A stretch of DNA of 64,000 bases from an uncultured Anaerolineales bacterium. Lineage in GTDB: Bacteria; Chloroflexota; Anaerolineae; Anaerolineales; UBA6663. The stretch is from positions 1 through 64,000 of the forward strand of contig CALFZO010000004.1 in the NCBI GenBank assembly GCA_937952305.1. Direction: 5' to 3'. The stretch's first letter is position 1; each line of letters begins with the position of its first letter. The translations under genes were made by a program, and so were the position numbers. The notes beneath the pieces are model-generated. The model saw only the letters and a list, made by a program, of their open reading frames with translations. It did not search any database and had not been told where the DNA came from. This document shows positions 17,223 to 24,895 of the stretch, piece after piece.

Positions 17223-18320
17223 CTAGACGTAGCCCTGGTACTGCCTGCCCTCATCCAACATGGCCAGGTAGTTCCTGACCGGGATGTAATTCGCCACGCT
17301 GTTGCCCGTCCCCAAGGCCCACCCGCCGCCCGGCGCACAGGCCTCGATCACCTTGCGCGTATACGCCCGCACCTCGTCTTCAGTCGAGCGGGTGAGCGTG
17401 TCCACATCCAGGCCGCCCAGGATAGCCACCCGCTGTCCCCACCTGGCCTTGGCCTCGGCCACAGGCAGGATAACGTCCTCGAACGAATGCTTGGCGTCAA
17501 TGCCCACCCCATCGATCAGTTCGTCCATGATCGTCTGCAGGTTGCCGCAGGAATGGAGCAGGAACGGCAGGTGGTGGGCGTGGGTGATCTCCACCAGCTT
17601 CTTTTGCCAGGGGAAGACGTACTGCCGCAGATACTTCGGAGAAATCAGAGGACCAGACTTGAAGCCCATGTCATCGCCCAGCCACATCGCCCCGATCCCC
17701 GGCCTCTCCGCAACGGCCGACCAAATTCCGACCAGCATCTCGCCCACCTTGGTCGCCACGGCTTCCACCAGGGCTGGATCTTCGCGCAGGGCAAACGACA
17801 GGTTCATCATGCCCATCAGCCACATCATGTTTTCCAGCTGGCCGCCCGGCCCCATGAAAATGATCTTCATGCCCTCCGGCAGGCGTTTGGCGACGTACTC
17901 CAGACTATGAAAGTCAAGGTCCGCCACTGTGGGCCAGCGATAGCGCTCGAAATCATCCCAGTTCGCGATGACCCCGGTCGCTTCATTCACCCAGGCCCGG
18001 TTGCCCTTCGACTGTTCCCCAGCGGTGTCCTTAATCTCCTGGCGGTTCAAAAGGAACACGAGCTGGCAGGGCACCGTGATGTAGTCATAGCCAGCTTCCA
18101 GCCAAAAGCGCAGGATCCGGTCAAAGGCATATTCCTGGGCGGCGTAATCGATCGGGACGCCGATCGCGTTGGGGATCACGGGGATAGGCTCGCCAATCAC
18201 AGCCGCCATAATCGGGTTGTCGGCGAACAGTTCGACAAACGGCAGGCGGTCCGGCTGGCCTTGGCGCCGGAGCACTTTTTCCAGCCGCGCGAAGTCGGGA
18301 GTGGGCGGATTGTGGATCAT
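17223..18320 (-). CDS. UroD-family corrinoid methyltransferase candidate
   Basis: A 365-residue member of the uroporphyrinogen decarboxylase family, in the branch that contains MtaA/MtbA and substrate:corrinoid methyltransferases. The zinc site is complete: H256-x-C258 in LLHSCGN and C328 in IEACAPGG, the H-x-C-x(n)-C pattern used to bind the methyl acceptor or substrate. GAAGGAGAC lies just before the ATG. Because the operon has a corrinoid protein, an MT2 and a reactivase but no MttB- or MtaB-type MT1, this protein is my first candidate for the demethylating MT1. Confidence 0.85.
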   Translation of the reverse strand: MIHNPPTPDFARLEKVLRRQGQPDRLPFVELFADNPIMAAVIGEPIPVIPNAIGVPIDYAAQEYAFDRILRFWLEAGYDYITVPCQLVFLLNRQEIKDTAGEQSKGNRAWVNEATGVIANWDDFERYRWPTVADLDFHSLEYVAKRLPEGMKIIFMGPGGQLENMMWLMGMMNLSFALREDPALVEAVATKVGEMLVGIWSAVAERPGIGAMWLGDDMGFKSGPLISPKYLRQYVFPWQKKLVEITHAHHLPFLLHSCGNLQTIMDELIDGVGIDAKHSFEDVILPVAEAKARWGQRVAILGGLDVDTLTRSTEDEVRAYTRKVIEACAPGGGWALGTGNSVANYIPVRNYLAMLDEGRQYQGYV

Positions 18321-18335
18321 GAAGAAGTGTCTCCT

Positions 18336-19181
18336 TCAGCCTTTGATACCGGACAGAGCGGTTCCTTGCACAAAATACCGCTGCAAGACGATGACCAGGA
18401 TGATCACGGGGATAACCGACATCGCCCCGCCCGCGATCTGCAGGTAGCGGCTGACGCCCATATACCCCTGCAGCGCCAGCACAGCCAGATTGATCGTCCA
18501 ATTGGCACGATCGCTGAGCACGATCAGCGGCCAGAGCAGGTCATTCCAGTGGTACAGAAACGCGAAGGCGCCGAGCGTGGCCAGCGCTGGCCCGCACAGC
18601 GGCAGCGCGACCGTGCGGTAGATCATGAACTCCGAGGCCCCGTCCATTCTGGCCGCATCAATGAGGTCGTCCGGGATGTCCAGCATGAACTGGCGCATCA
18701 TGAAAACGCCAAAGGCCGTGACGAAATGCGGCGCCATCACGCCCAGCAGCGTGTTGTTGATATCGATCTGGTTGATCATCCAGAACCACGGGATGATGTT
18801 GATAAACAGCGGGATCGTCATGCTGCCCAGCAGCAGCAAAAAGACCAGGTCCCGGCCGGGAAACCGGTATTTGGCGAAGCCAAAGCCGGCCAGGGAGCTG
18901 GTGAACAGCTGCACCAGGGTCACACCACCGGCCACGATCAGGGTGTTGAGGTAGGGTCGCAGACCCTGAATTCGCCCCCAGGCTACCTGGAAGTTTTGCC
19001 ACTGGGGAATAGCTGGCAGAAACCGCCCCGGGATAGCGGCCGATTCGGCCTCCGTCATCAGGGCCATCGAGATCATGTAGAAATACGGGAAAGTGATCAC
19101 CGTGACCACGACGATCATGATCAGGTAAATCAGGAGCAGATTCGCTTGCGACTGCAGGCGCGGCCGGTTCAACCTTGTCAT
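18336..19181 (-). CDS. Carbohydrate ABC transporter permease (MalG-like)
   Basis: Inner-membrane permease of 281 residues with six predicted membrane segments. The cytoplasmic EAA loop is visible as DAARMDGASEFMIYRTVALPL, which couples to an ATPase. The open frame extends upstream, but ATG at 19179-19181, with GAGGTG in front, gives the usual short N-terminus (MTRLNRPRLQ) before the first helix. It pairs with the 19201 permease and the 20265 binding protein. No ATPase gene is present in this operon, so a shared MsmK/UgpC-type ATPase encoded elsewhere is expected, as is common for CUT1 transporters. Confidence 0.92.
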   Translation of the reverse strand: MTRLNRPRLQSQANLLLIYLIMIVVVTVITFPYFYMISMALMTEAESAAIPGRFLPAIPQWQNFQVAWGRIQGLRPYLNTLIVAGGVTLVQLFTSSLAGFGFAKYRFPGRDLVFLLLLGSMTIPLFINIIPWFWMINQIDINNTLLGVMAPHFVTAFGVFMMRQFMLDIPDDLIDAARMDGASEFMIYRTVALPLCGPALATLGAFAFLYHWNDLLWPLIVLSDRANWTINLAVLALQGYMGVSRYLQIAGGAMSVIPVIILVIVLQRYFVQGTALSGIKG

Positions 19182-19200
19182 CGGACACCTCGCAGGGCGT

Positions 19201-20166
19201 TCAAGAGCGCTGTTCGCGCAACAGGCGCAATTGAATGACGGATAGCGCCATGAGAATGGCGAACAGGATAAAAGCCATGGCGGCTCCCTGGCCAGCCCGC
19301 CCATTGACAAACACGGTTTTGTACATCTGCAAAACCACCGTGTTCGTCGCGTCGGCCGGCCCGCCATCGGTGCTGGAGATAACCAGGTCAAACACCTGCA
19401 GGCCGCTGATCGTGCTCATCACCGTCACGAACGCAATCACCGGCGTCAGCTGGGGCAGCGTGATGTACCAGAACTGCTGCCAGCCGTTGGCGCCATCGAT
19501 ACTGGCCGCTTCCGCGTACTCTTCCGGGATCCCTTGCAGACCCGCCAGGAAGACGATGGCGTAATAGCCGACAAATTGGTACGTCCCCATGATGATCACG
19601 GCGATCAGGGCTGTATCCGGGTTGGTCATCCAGCCCACCGCCGGGAAACCCAGGAACCCGGTTATTGTGTTCAGGATCCCGAAGTCTTTGTGAAACATGT
19701 TCGCCCACATGTGGCCCAGAACGACGGGCGAGGTGGCCATGGGCAGGAAGAGGGCGACCCGCCAAAAGCGCAGGCCTTTGAGTTTCGGGTAGTTCATCAG
19801 CATGGCCAGCGCCAGGCCGATCACCACATTGCCGATCACCCGGGCCACGGCGTAGTATCCAGAATTGATCAGGGACGGGAGAAACCGCTTGTCGAGCGTC
19901 AGCAGAAATTCGTAGTTTCGCCAGCCGACCCACTTGGCTTCGGTCAGGCTGGCCAGAGGATTCCAGCTGTGCAGGCTGATCCAAAAACCAAACAGCAGCG
20001 GGCCCAGGATCACGATCAGCAAGAAGAGGGTCACCGGCAGGACAAAGAGAAAGCCCCACCGCTCGCGCCTCTGCGCGATGGAGATTCTGCGACCGGGCCG
20101 TGGTTGGTTTGGGGCGACGGCTTCACGCCCGGCCAGGGGGTTCACGGTCGTTCCATTTGTTGGCAT
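19201..20166 (-). CDS. Carbohydrate ABC transporter permease (MalF-like)
   Basis: Partner permease of 321 residues with a cytoplasmic basic N-terminus (PRPGRRISIAQRRERW) and six membrane helices. The EAA loop reads EYAEAASIDGANGWQQFWYI. It belongs to the CUT1 class used for oligosaccharides, glycosides and polyols. It is followed after 19 nt by the MalG-like permease gene and preceded by the lipoprotein gene, so the order is binding protein, permease, permease. Confidence 0.93.
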   Translation of the reverse strand: MPTNGTTVNPLAGREAVAPNQPRPGRRISIAQRRERWGFLFVLPVTLFLLIVILGPLLFGFWISLHSWNPLASLTEAKWVGWRNYEFLLTLDKRFLPSLINSGYYAVARVIGNVVIGLALAMLMNYPKLKGLRFWRVALFLPMATSPVVLGHMWANMFHKDFGILNTITGFLGFPAVGWMTNPDTALIAVIIMGTYQFVGYYAIVFLAGLQGIPEEYAEAASIDGANGWQQFWYITLPQLTPVIAFVTVMSTISGLQVFDLVISSTDGGPADATNTVVLQMYKTVFVNGRAGQGAAMAFILFAILMALSVIQLRLLREQRS

Positions 20167-20264
20167 GTGTCAACCCCAATCCCCAGACAGGAATCCAACC
20201 CGATGCCAGGGCTTGGGCCAAACGGCCCAAGCCCTGATCCTAGTTTACCGGCCCGCTAACGCCT

Positions 20265-21626
20265 TCACGGCATCTGCAGCAACGCATCCACTTGTTCGGC
20301 GGCGTCGTTGAGCGCCTCTTCTGGTGTTTTCTTGAGGAACCAGGCGTTCTCTAGTTCGACATTAATGATGTTGACGGCCTCTTCATACTGCGGGAAGGCC
20401 AGGGGCGCCCTGGCGTAACTCTGCGCCTCCACAAAAGCCGGGAACACGTCGGTGGAGAACACGTCCTTCATCGCCTCGAGGTCGCCGAACCGCGCCGGCA
20501 TCACCGAAGCGATATCGTAGTAGAACTGCGCGCAGCGCGTTGGCTTGCCTTCGCCCAGGGTTTCCTGGGTAAACCAGCGGATGAAGTCCCAGGCCGCCTC
20601 TTTATTGGGCGATTTCTCATTGACGAAGATGAACCAGGAGTACACGATCGCCCCGGACTCCTTGCCGTTGCCATGCGGAACAGGCGCCGAGCCGAATGCG
20701 GCTGGATCATTGTACGTGGTCAGATAGAACCGCACCCAGTTGGGCAGAACCGTAATCGCGACGCGATCGGTGTACCAATCGGTGTAGGTCAACTCCGGAT
20801 TGAAGGCTCCGGCCTGGACGAGGTCGGTCATCAGGGTGAGCACTTCCACGCCTTCAGGGCTGTTGAAGGCCGATTTCGACATATCCTCGGCGAAGATATC
20901 CCCCCCGTTCGAATACAGCAGTGACGCAAACGGCAGGTACTCCGAGTTCAGGTTGCCCACCCACTCCGAATAGCCGTATTGAATGGTGTTGCCCTCGGCA
21001 TCCTTCTTGGTCAGCTTGAGGGCGTACTCCTTGAGCTCTGCCAGGGTTTCCGGCGGGCGCGAATAGCCGGCCTCCGCGAGCATCGCTTTGTTGTACAGCA
21101 TGACGGTCGTGTTGGCGTCCATCGGCACGCCGTGTATCTTGCCATCCCAGGTCACCGCGTCGATGACGCCCTGCGGGTAGTTCTTCTGCACATCGGCCAC
21201 GATGTCCGCCGGCACCTCCGACAGGATCCCGCTTTGGGCCAGGTTGCCCACCCACCAGGCCGGCAGCTGATACAAGTCCGGCGGGTTATCCCCCAACTGA
21301 TCGGTCGCAACGCGCGCCTGCAAATCCGCGAAGGCTGTCGAAATCTGCTCGACGGTTACATTCGGGTGCAGTTGGTTGTACTCGGCCAGATACGTTTCCA
21401 GGCCGGCATGCCAGGTTTCATTGACCAGGTGGTTGCTGATGCTGAGTTTGACCGGCGCCGGCGGCTGGGTGGGACCCGCGGCCTGGGTCGGCTCCGGCGC
21501 GTTGGTATTGGCCGGCGCGCTGGTGGGGGTGGCTGCCGGCGCGCAACCGGCGAGCAATAGAGCGGCGACGAGAATCAGCTTCCCCTGGGGGAAGAACATC
21601 CGCATCAGGTGGTTTCGCTTCGACAT
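20265..21626 (-). CDS. Sugar ABC transporter substrate-binding lipoprotein
   Basis: A 453-residue extracytoplasmic solute-binding protein family 1 member. The lipobox LLLAGC with lipidated C28 follows a hydrophobic signal, then a Thr/Pro/Ala-rich linker anchors the binding domain to the membrane. It is the first gene of the 14-kb operon that also encodes the glycosidase and corrinoid demethylation module, which makes the ligand a likely methylated or aryl glycoside (inference). The promoter at 22039-22066 leaves an mRNA leader of about 400 nt. Confidence 0.93.
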   Translation of the reverse strand: MSKRNHLMRMFFPQGKLILVAALLLAGCAPAATPTSAPANTNAPEPTQAAGPTQPPAPVKLSISNHLVNETWHAGLETYLAEYNQLHPNVTVEQISTAFADLQARVATDQLGDNPPDLYQLPAWWVGNLAQSGILSEVPADIVADVQKNYPQGVIDAVTWDGKIHGVPMDANTTVMLYNKAMLAEAGYSRPPETLAELKEYALKLTKKDAEGNTIQYGYSEWVGNLNSEYLPFASLLYSNGGDIFAEDMSKSAFNSPEGVEVLTLMTDLVQAGAFNPELTYTDWYTDRVAITVLPNWVRFYLTTYNDPAAFGSAPVPHGNGKESGAIVYSWFIFVNEKSPNKEAAWDFIRWFTQETLGEGKPTRCAQFYYDIASVMPARFGDLEAMKDVFSTDVFPAFVEAQSYARAPLAFPQYEEAVNIINVELENAWFLKKTPEEALNDAAEQVDALLQMP

Positions 21627-22019
21627 CTTGCTCCTCCAAGTTTGTCATCTGACAGGCAAAGATCGACCGCGTGACGGTGGTGCGCTCCACTTGGTTCAAG
21701 GGCGTCTGGTTGTGAGCACCTCCTATTTCGCTTAGGCGGCTGGCTAGGTGGGTGGACAGGTTGCCGACCTAGCCCGTTCCCGATTGGTTGGCATTCAGGC
21801 GCTTCAAGGGCACGACTTCCCCAGGGTGCAGTCAGCGGCTCCTGCGCGGCCAAACTTGACCTGCCCGCCTCGGAAACATCGCGGGTTACCCCGACAACCA
21901 AACGTTCAGGTCAGCCCGCTCTGGCTCCGGCCACAAGGGAGGCCGTCTCCACTGTTAGCACCATGACCTTGCCGACCCCTCATCTGCGGCCTTCTAGCAC
22001 AGTCAGGCCACGACTGTAA
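21627..22019. other. Long untranslated leader of the sugar ABC operon
   Basis: About 390 nt between the predicted transcription start and the first gene. No protein-coding frame with codon-like composition is convincing. A short inverted repeat TGTCATCTGACA lies at 21643-21654, and GGAGGAGC before the lipoprotein ATG is a good ribosome-binding site. I recognise no riboswitch class in it. Confidence 0.5.
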
Positions 22020-22092
22020 ATTCAAAATTTTGAATACAATAATAACAAAAACACAAGAACAGTCAAGATATCACCCAATAAATATTCAAAAT
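22020..22092 (-). promoter_or_regulatory. Promoter and operator of the sugar ABC/corrinoid operon
   Basis: On the minus strand: -35 TTGACT (22061-22066), 16-bp spacer, -10 TATTAT (22039-22044), and 3 nt downstream the perfect 16-bp palindrome ATTCAAAATTTTGAAT (22020-22035). A further half-site ATTCAAAAT (plus strand) sits at 22084-22092, within AATATTCA beginning at 22081, upstream of the -35 box. The layout matches the module at 6211-6278 element for element, so one DNA-binding protein should control both operons. Confidence 0.75.
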
Positions 22093-22172
22093 GCCGTCTC
22101 AAAACCGTGTCTTGGCACGCGCTCGTTACCCCAGTCTTCATTCAGGCTCTGCCCCCTGGCTAATGCGTCCGC

Positions 22173-23333
22173 CTAATAGGCACCTGCGGTCTGGGCCAAT
22201 TCCATTGCGATCCGGAGGTTCTCGACCGGGGTGCCGCGCGGAGTCGTATCGGCGCTCCCCAAAAGCACGCCCGGGTTACCTTTGACAGCTTGGATCAATT
22301 TCGCGACTGTGTCCGTGAAGGTCTGTCGATCAGGGTCGATGAAGGTAGTTGGGTCAATGCCGCCGATCACCACTTTCCCGCTCAACTGGGCAGCGGCTTG
22401 ATCCAGGGGCATATCGCCTGTCGGTGACGGGGCGATATCCGCCACGCCGGCGAACCTAGCCCCGCTGATATCCGGCATAAAGACCTTGAGCTTGCCGCAC
22501 ATATGCACGAGGTGGATCTTCCCGGCTTGCGTCAAGATGTCAGCATACTCGTTCAAGCATGGCAAGCAGTATTGCCGGAAGACCTTGGGCGACAACAGCG
22601 TGCTGGAGGTGTTCTCGTATTGAATGACGACGCGGGCCGGCGAGTTGGCCAGAACCTGCTCGGTATAGCGCTTCATAGCGGCGTGCAGTTTGGCCAGTAT
22701 GTCTTCCACCTCGGAACGGTAGTCTGCCAGCAGGTAATAGGTGTTCTGCAAACCCCACACCATTTCGATCAGATACATGAGGGGAGTATTCATCAAGCTG
22801 ACTGTGGCCAGGCCATCCTCGCCCAACTCCTGGTTGATTCGGCGATATGCGGTTGGGTCGGGTGTGTAGGTGGTGCCGCTCAGGTGGTCAACAGCGAAGT
22901 GAAAGACCCGCAACTCATCGCCGTTAGTGACCAGGTGCTTGAGAGGGTGAGGGATCCAGCCGACTTCACCCGTGAAGCCCCAGGTGCCTACCAGCTTCCC
23001 GACCGGCGTGCGGAGGGTTTCGGTCAGAACGCCATCGACGGTTTCCGAGGTGATCTGCACAGTGGAATCGAACGGCCCGAGATAATCCAGATATGTCGCG
23101 CGGCGTTCACGCGGGTCGCTGGCCGGGACATGCCGCAGCAGAATGTCGCACCCTAAGGCCCGGCTGGCGGCGAGCATGCCAGCGGCATAGGCATAGCCGC
23201 TGGATTGCACTGTTTTCGGGATCGAGGCTGGCATGTCCTTGAGCGTATAGACATCGATCAGAGGGACGAAAGGGAGACGGTCCACTGGCCTTCTTTCGAG
23301 CGCGGCTAGGATCCGCTGCCGGCCGGTCATCAT
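22173..23333 (-). CDS. UroD-family methyltransferase-like protein with incomplete zinc site
   Basis: A 386-residue uroporphyrinogen-decarboxylase-family protein, third of its kind in the window. H277-x-C279 (LVHMCGK) is present, but the distal cysteine expected in the next glycine-rich strand is replaced: VLLGSADTTPRGTP carries Ser-Ala there. It may therefore bind zinc differently or not be a thiol-type methyltransferase. GGGAG precedes the ATG at 23331-23333. It forms a bicistron with the LacI regulator 33 nt upstream and probably acts on the same C1 substrate set as the neighbouring operon (inference). Confidence 0.83.
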   Translation of the reverse strand: MMTGRQRILAALERRPVDRLPFVPLIDVYTLKDMPASIPKTVQSSGYAYAAGMLAASRALGCDILLRHVPASDPRERRATYLDYLGPFDSTVQITSETVDGVLTETLRTPVGKLVGTWGFTGEVGWIPHPLKHLVTNGDELRVFHFAVDHLSGTTYTPDPTAYRRINQELGEDGLATVSLMNTPLMYLIEMVWGLQNTYYLLADYRSEVEDILAKLHAAMKRYTEQVLANSPARVVIQYENTSSTLLSPKVFRQYCLPCLNEYADILTQAGKIHLVHMCGKLKVFMPDISGARFAGVADIAPSPTGDMPLDQAAAQLSGKVVIGGIDPTTFIDPDRQTFTDTVAKLIQAVKGNPGVLLGSADTTPRGTPVENLRIAMELAQTAGAY

Positions 23334-23366
23334 GTTTGGATTACTCCCGGTTCCCGTGGCGGCGGT

Positions 23367-24389
23367 CTAGCCGATCGGCCGCGTCGAAGAGCGGACGATC
23401 AACTCAACCGGCAAGATCTTTCGCACCGGCATCTGAGCCTCTTGTGAGAAGTGCTCCAGCAGCGCTTGCGTGGCCAGTTTGCCTAACTCAGTCACTGGTT
23501 GAAAAATGGTGGACAAGGGTGGGGTTGAGGTGCTGGAAAAACTGAGCCCGTCGAAGCCCATCACGGCCACATCGTCCGGCACCCGGAGCCCTCTCTCCTG
23601 GAGGATCTTCAGGACACTCACCGCTCGGTTGTCGTTGAAGGCGAAGATGGCCGTGGGTGGCTCGGGCATTGCCAGCAGGCTGCTGATCGCCTCGCGGATG
23701 CCGGCGGGATCATCGGAGGTGTGCCGGAGCAGCCGCTCGTCAAAAGCAATGCCGCGCTCCGTCAGGGCTTGCTGATAGCCGGCCAACCGGTCAGAGTTCT
23801 CGGGGTCGAGCGAGACGCGGCCAATGTAAGCAATGCGGCGATGGCCGGCGTCCAGCAGGTGCAGGGTGGCCAGGCGGCCGCCGCCAGCATTGTCAGCCGC
23901 GACAAAGGAGACCTGGGGATCTTCGACCCGCTGGCTGACCACAACGAAGGGCATTTCCTGTTGGGTGAGCATGTTGATCTGACCCGTCAGGTCAACGCCG
24001 CCAGCCATCAGGATGATGCCATCTACTTCTTTGGATTGGCAAATGCGCAACAGGCGATCCGGCTGGGCTGCCGAGGCCAGGGTATACAGCACCAAGTTGT
24101 AGTCGGCGATCTCTGCCGCATTGGCCGCTCCGCGCAGCTCAGCGAAGTAGAACTCGCTTTTCTGTTGAGTTTCAGTTCGCGACAGGCAATAGACCACGCC
24201 AATTCTGCGCGTTTCTTTGCGCCGCAGGTTTCGCGCTGCGGCATCCGGAAAATAGCCTAACGCCTTGGCAGCGGCATGAACCTGCTGCTTCGTGCGTTCA
24301 GAGATATCCCCGTAATCGTTCAAGGCCTTGGATACCGTAGACACTGATAGGCCCAAGTGGTCTGCCAAGTCCTTGATCGTGATCGCCAT
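23367..24389 (-). CDS. LacI-family transcriptional regulator
   Basis: A 340-residue LacI/GalR repressor. Residues about 3-50 hold the helix-turn-helix and hinge (TIKDLADHLGLSVSTVSKAL, then a hinge ending AARNLRRKETRRIGVV); the remainder is the two-lobed sugar-binding domain. Two adjacent palindromes with central CG lie 11-38 nt before its start (24400-24427), the classic LacI operator type, so autoregulation and control of the downstream UroD-like gene are likely. Whether it also controls the distant FGGY kinase gene is unknown. Confidence 0.95.
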   Translation of the reverse strand: MAITIKDLADHLGLSVSTVSKALNDYGDISERTKQQVHAAAKALGYFPDAAARNLRRKETRRIGVVYCLSRTETQQKSEFYFAELRGAANAAEIADYNLVLYTLASAAQPDRLLRICQSKEVDGIILMAGGVDLTGQINMLTQQEMPFVVVSQRVEDPQVSFVAADNAGGGRLATLHLLDAGHRRIAYIGRVSLDPENSDRLAGYQQALTERGIAFDERLLRHTSDDPAGIREAISSLLAMPEPPTAIFAFNDNRAVSVLKILQERGLRVPDDVAVMGFDGLSFSSTSTPPLSTIFQPVTELGKLATQALLEHFSQEAQMPVRKILPVELIVRSSTRPIG

Positions 24390-24399
24390 CGTGGCTTCT

Positions 24400-24427
24400 C
24401 TAAAACGTTTTAGCTAAATCGATTTAG
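24400..24427 (-). promoter_or_regulatory. Two tandem LacI-type operators
   Basis: CTAAAACGTTTTAG (24400-24413) is directly followed by CTAAATCGATTTAG (24414-24427). Both are perfect 14-bp palindromes with the central CG typical of LacI-family operators and the shared consensus CTAAAnCGnTTTAG. They lie just before the LacI gene. Confidence 0.85.
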
Positions 24428-24895
24428 TAAGAAGTTAGCACGATTCCATCCTTCGAGTCAATACATTGCTTGTTATCTGTTGGACGACAAAACTTTATGG
24501 AGTACTGCTCGGCCCGTTTTTCGCGAACAGCCGGGCCGAGCAGTTGTGTTAAACGGGCCGTCACTTACGGGACGCTACGCTTTTCCTACGGTTCTGGTCT
24601 TGGTCTCTTTTTTATTCACGCCTTTGAATTATAATACGTCGACTGATTAGCCCAGGGAGCGACAGCCGCATGGGCGACGGCTTGAGAGAAGTGTGCTGAT
24701 GCGGGGCATACGCATTTGCCTTGCCCTCCGGCGAGGCGCGCCCTGCCTGAGCTCGGCAACCCAATCTCACCGCTTCTGCTGGCAAGGCGGCCCGGGCCAG
24801 GCCGCACCGTTGGATTGACCCACCTGCGTCACTCGCCCGCTGACGGACCGGTTGTCGAAATCAGCCCGAGCCCGGGCGCATAGGTAGAGGCCTCT
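24428..24895. other. Intergenic region between lacI-like gene and FGGY kinase gene
   Basis: 468 nt without a convincing gene. It contains a long hairpin (24504-24544) and a -10-like TATAAT at 24630-24635 inside an AT-rich block; no good -35 box at the usual distance is evident. Transcription of the FGGY kinase may begin here. Confidence 0.5.
24504..24544. repeat. Perfect 13-bp inverted repeat (hairpin)
   Basis: ACTGCTCGGCCCG (24504-24516) and CGGGCCGAGCAGT (24532-24544) are perfect inverted copies around a 15-nt loop containing TTTTTCGCG. There is no T-tract after either arm, so it is not a standard intrinsic terminator. Confidence 0.7.
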
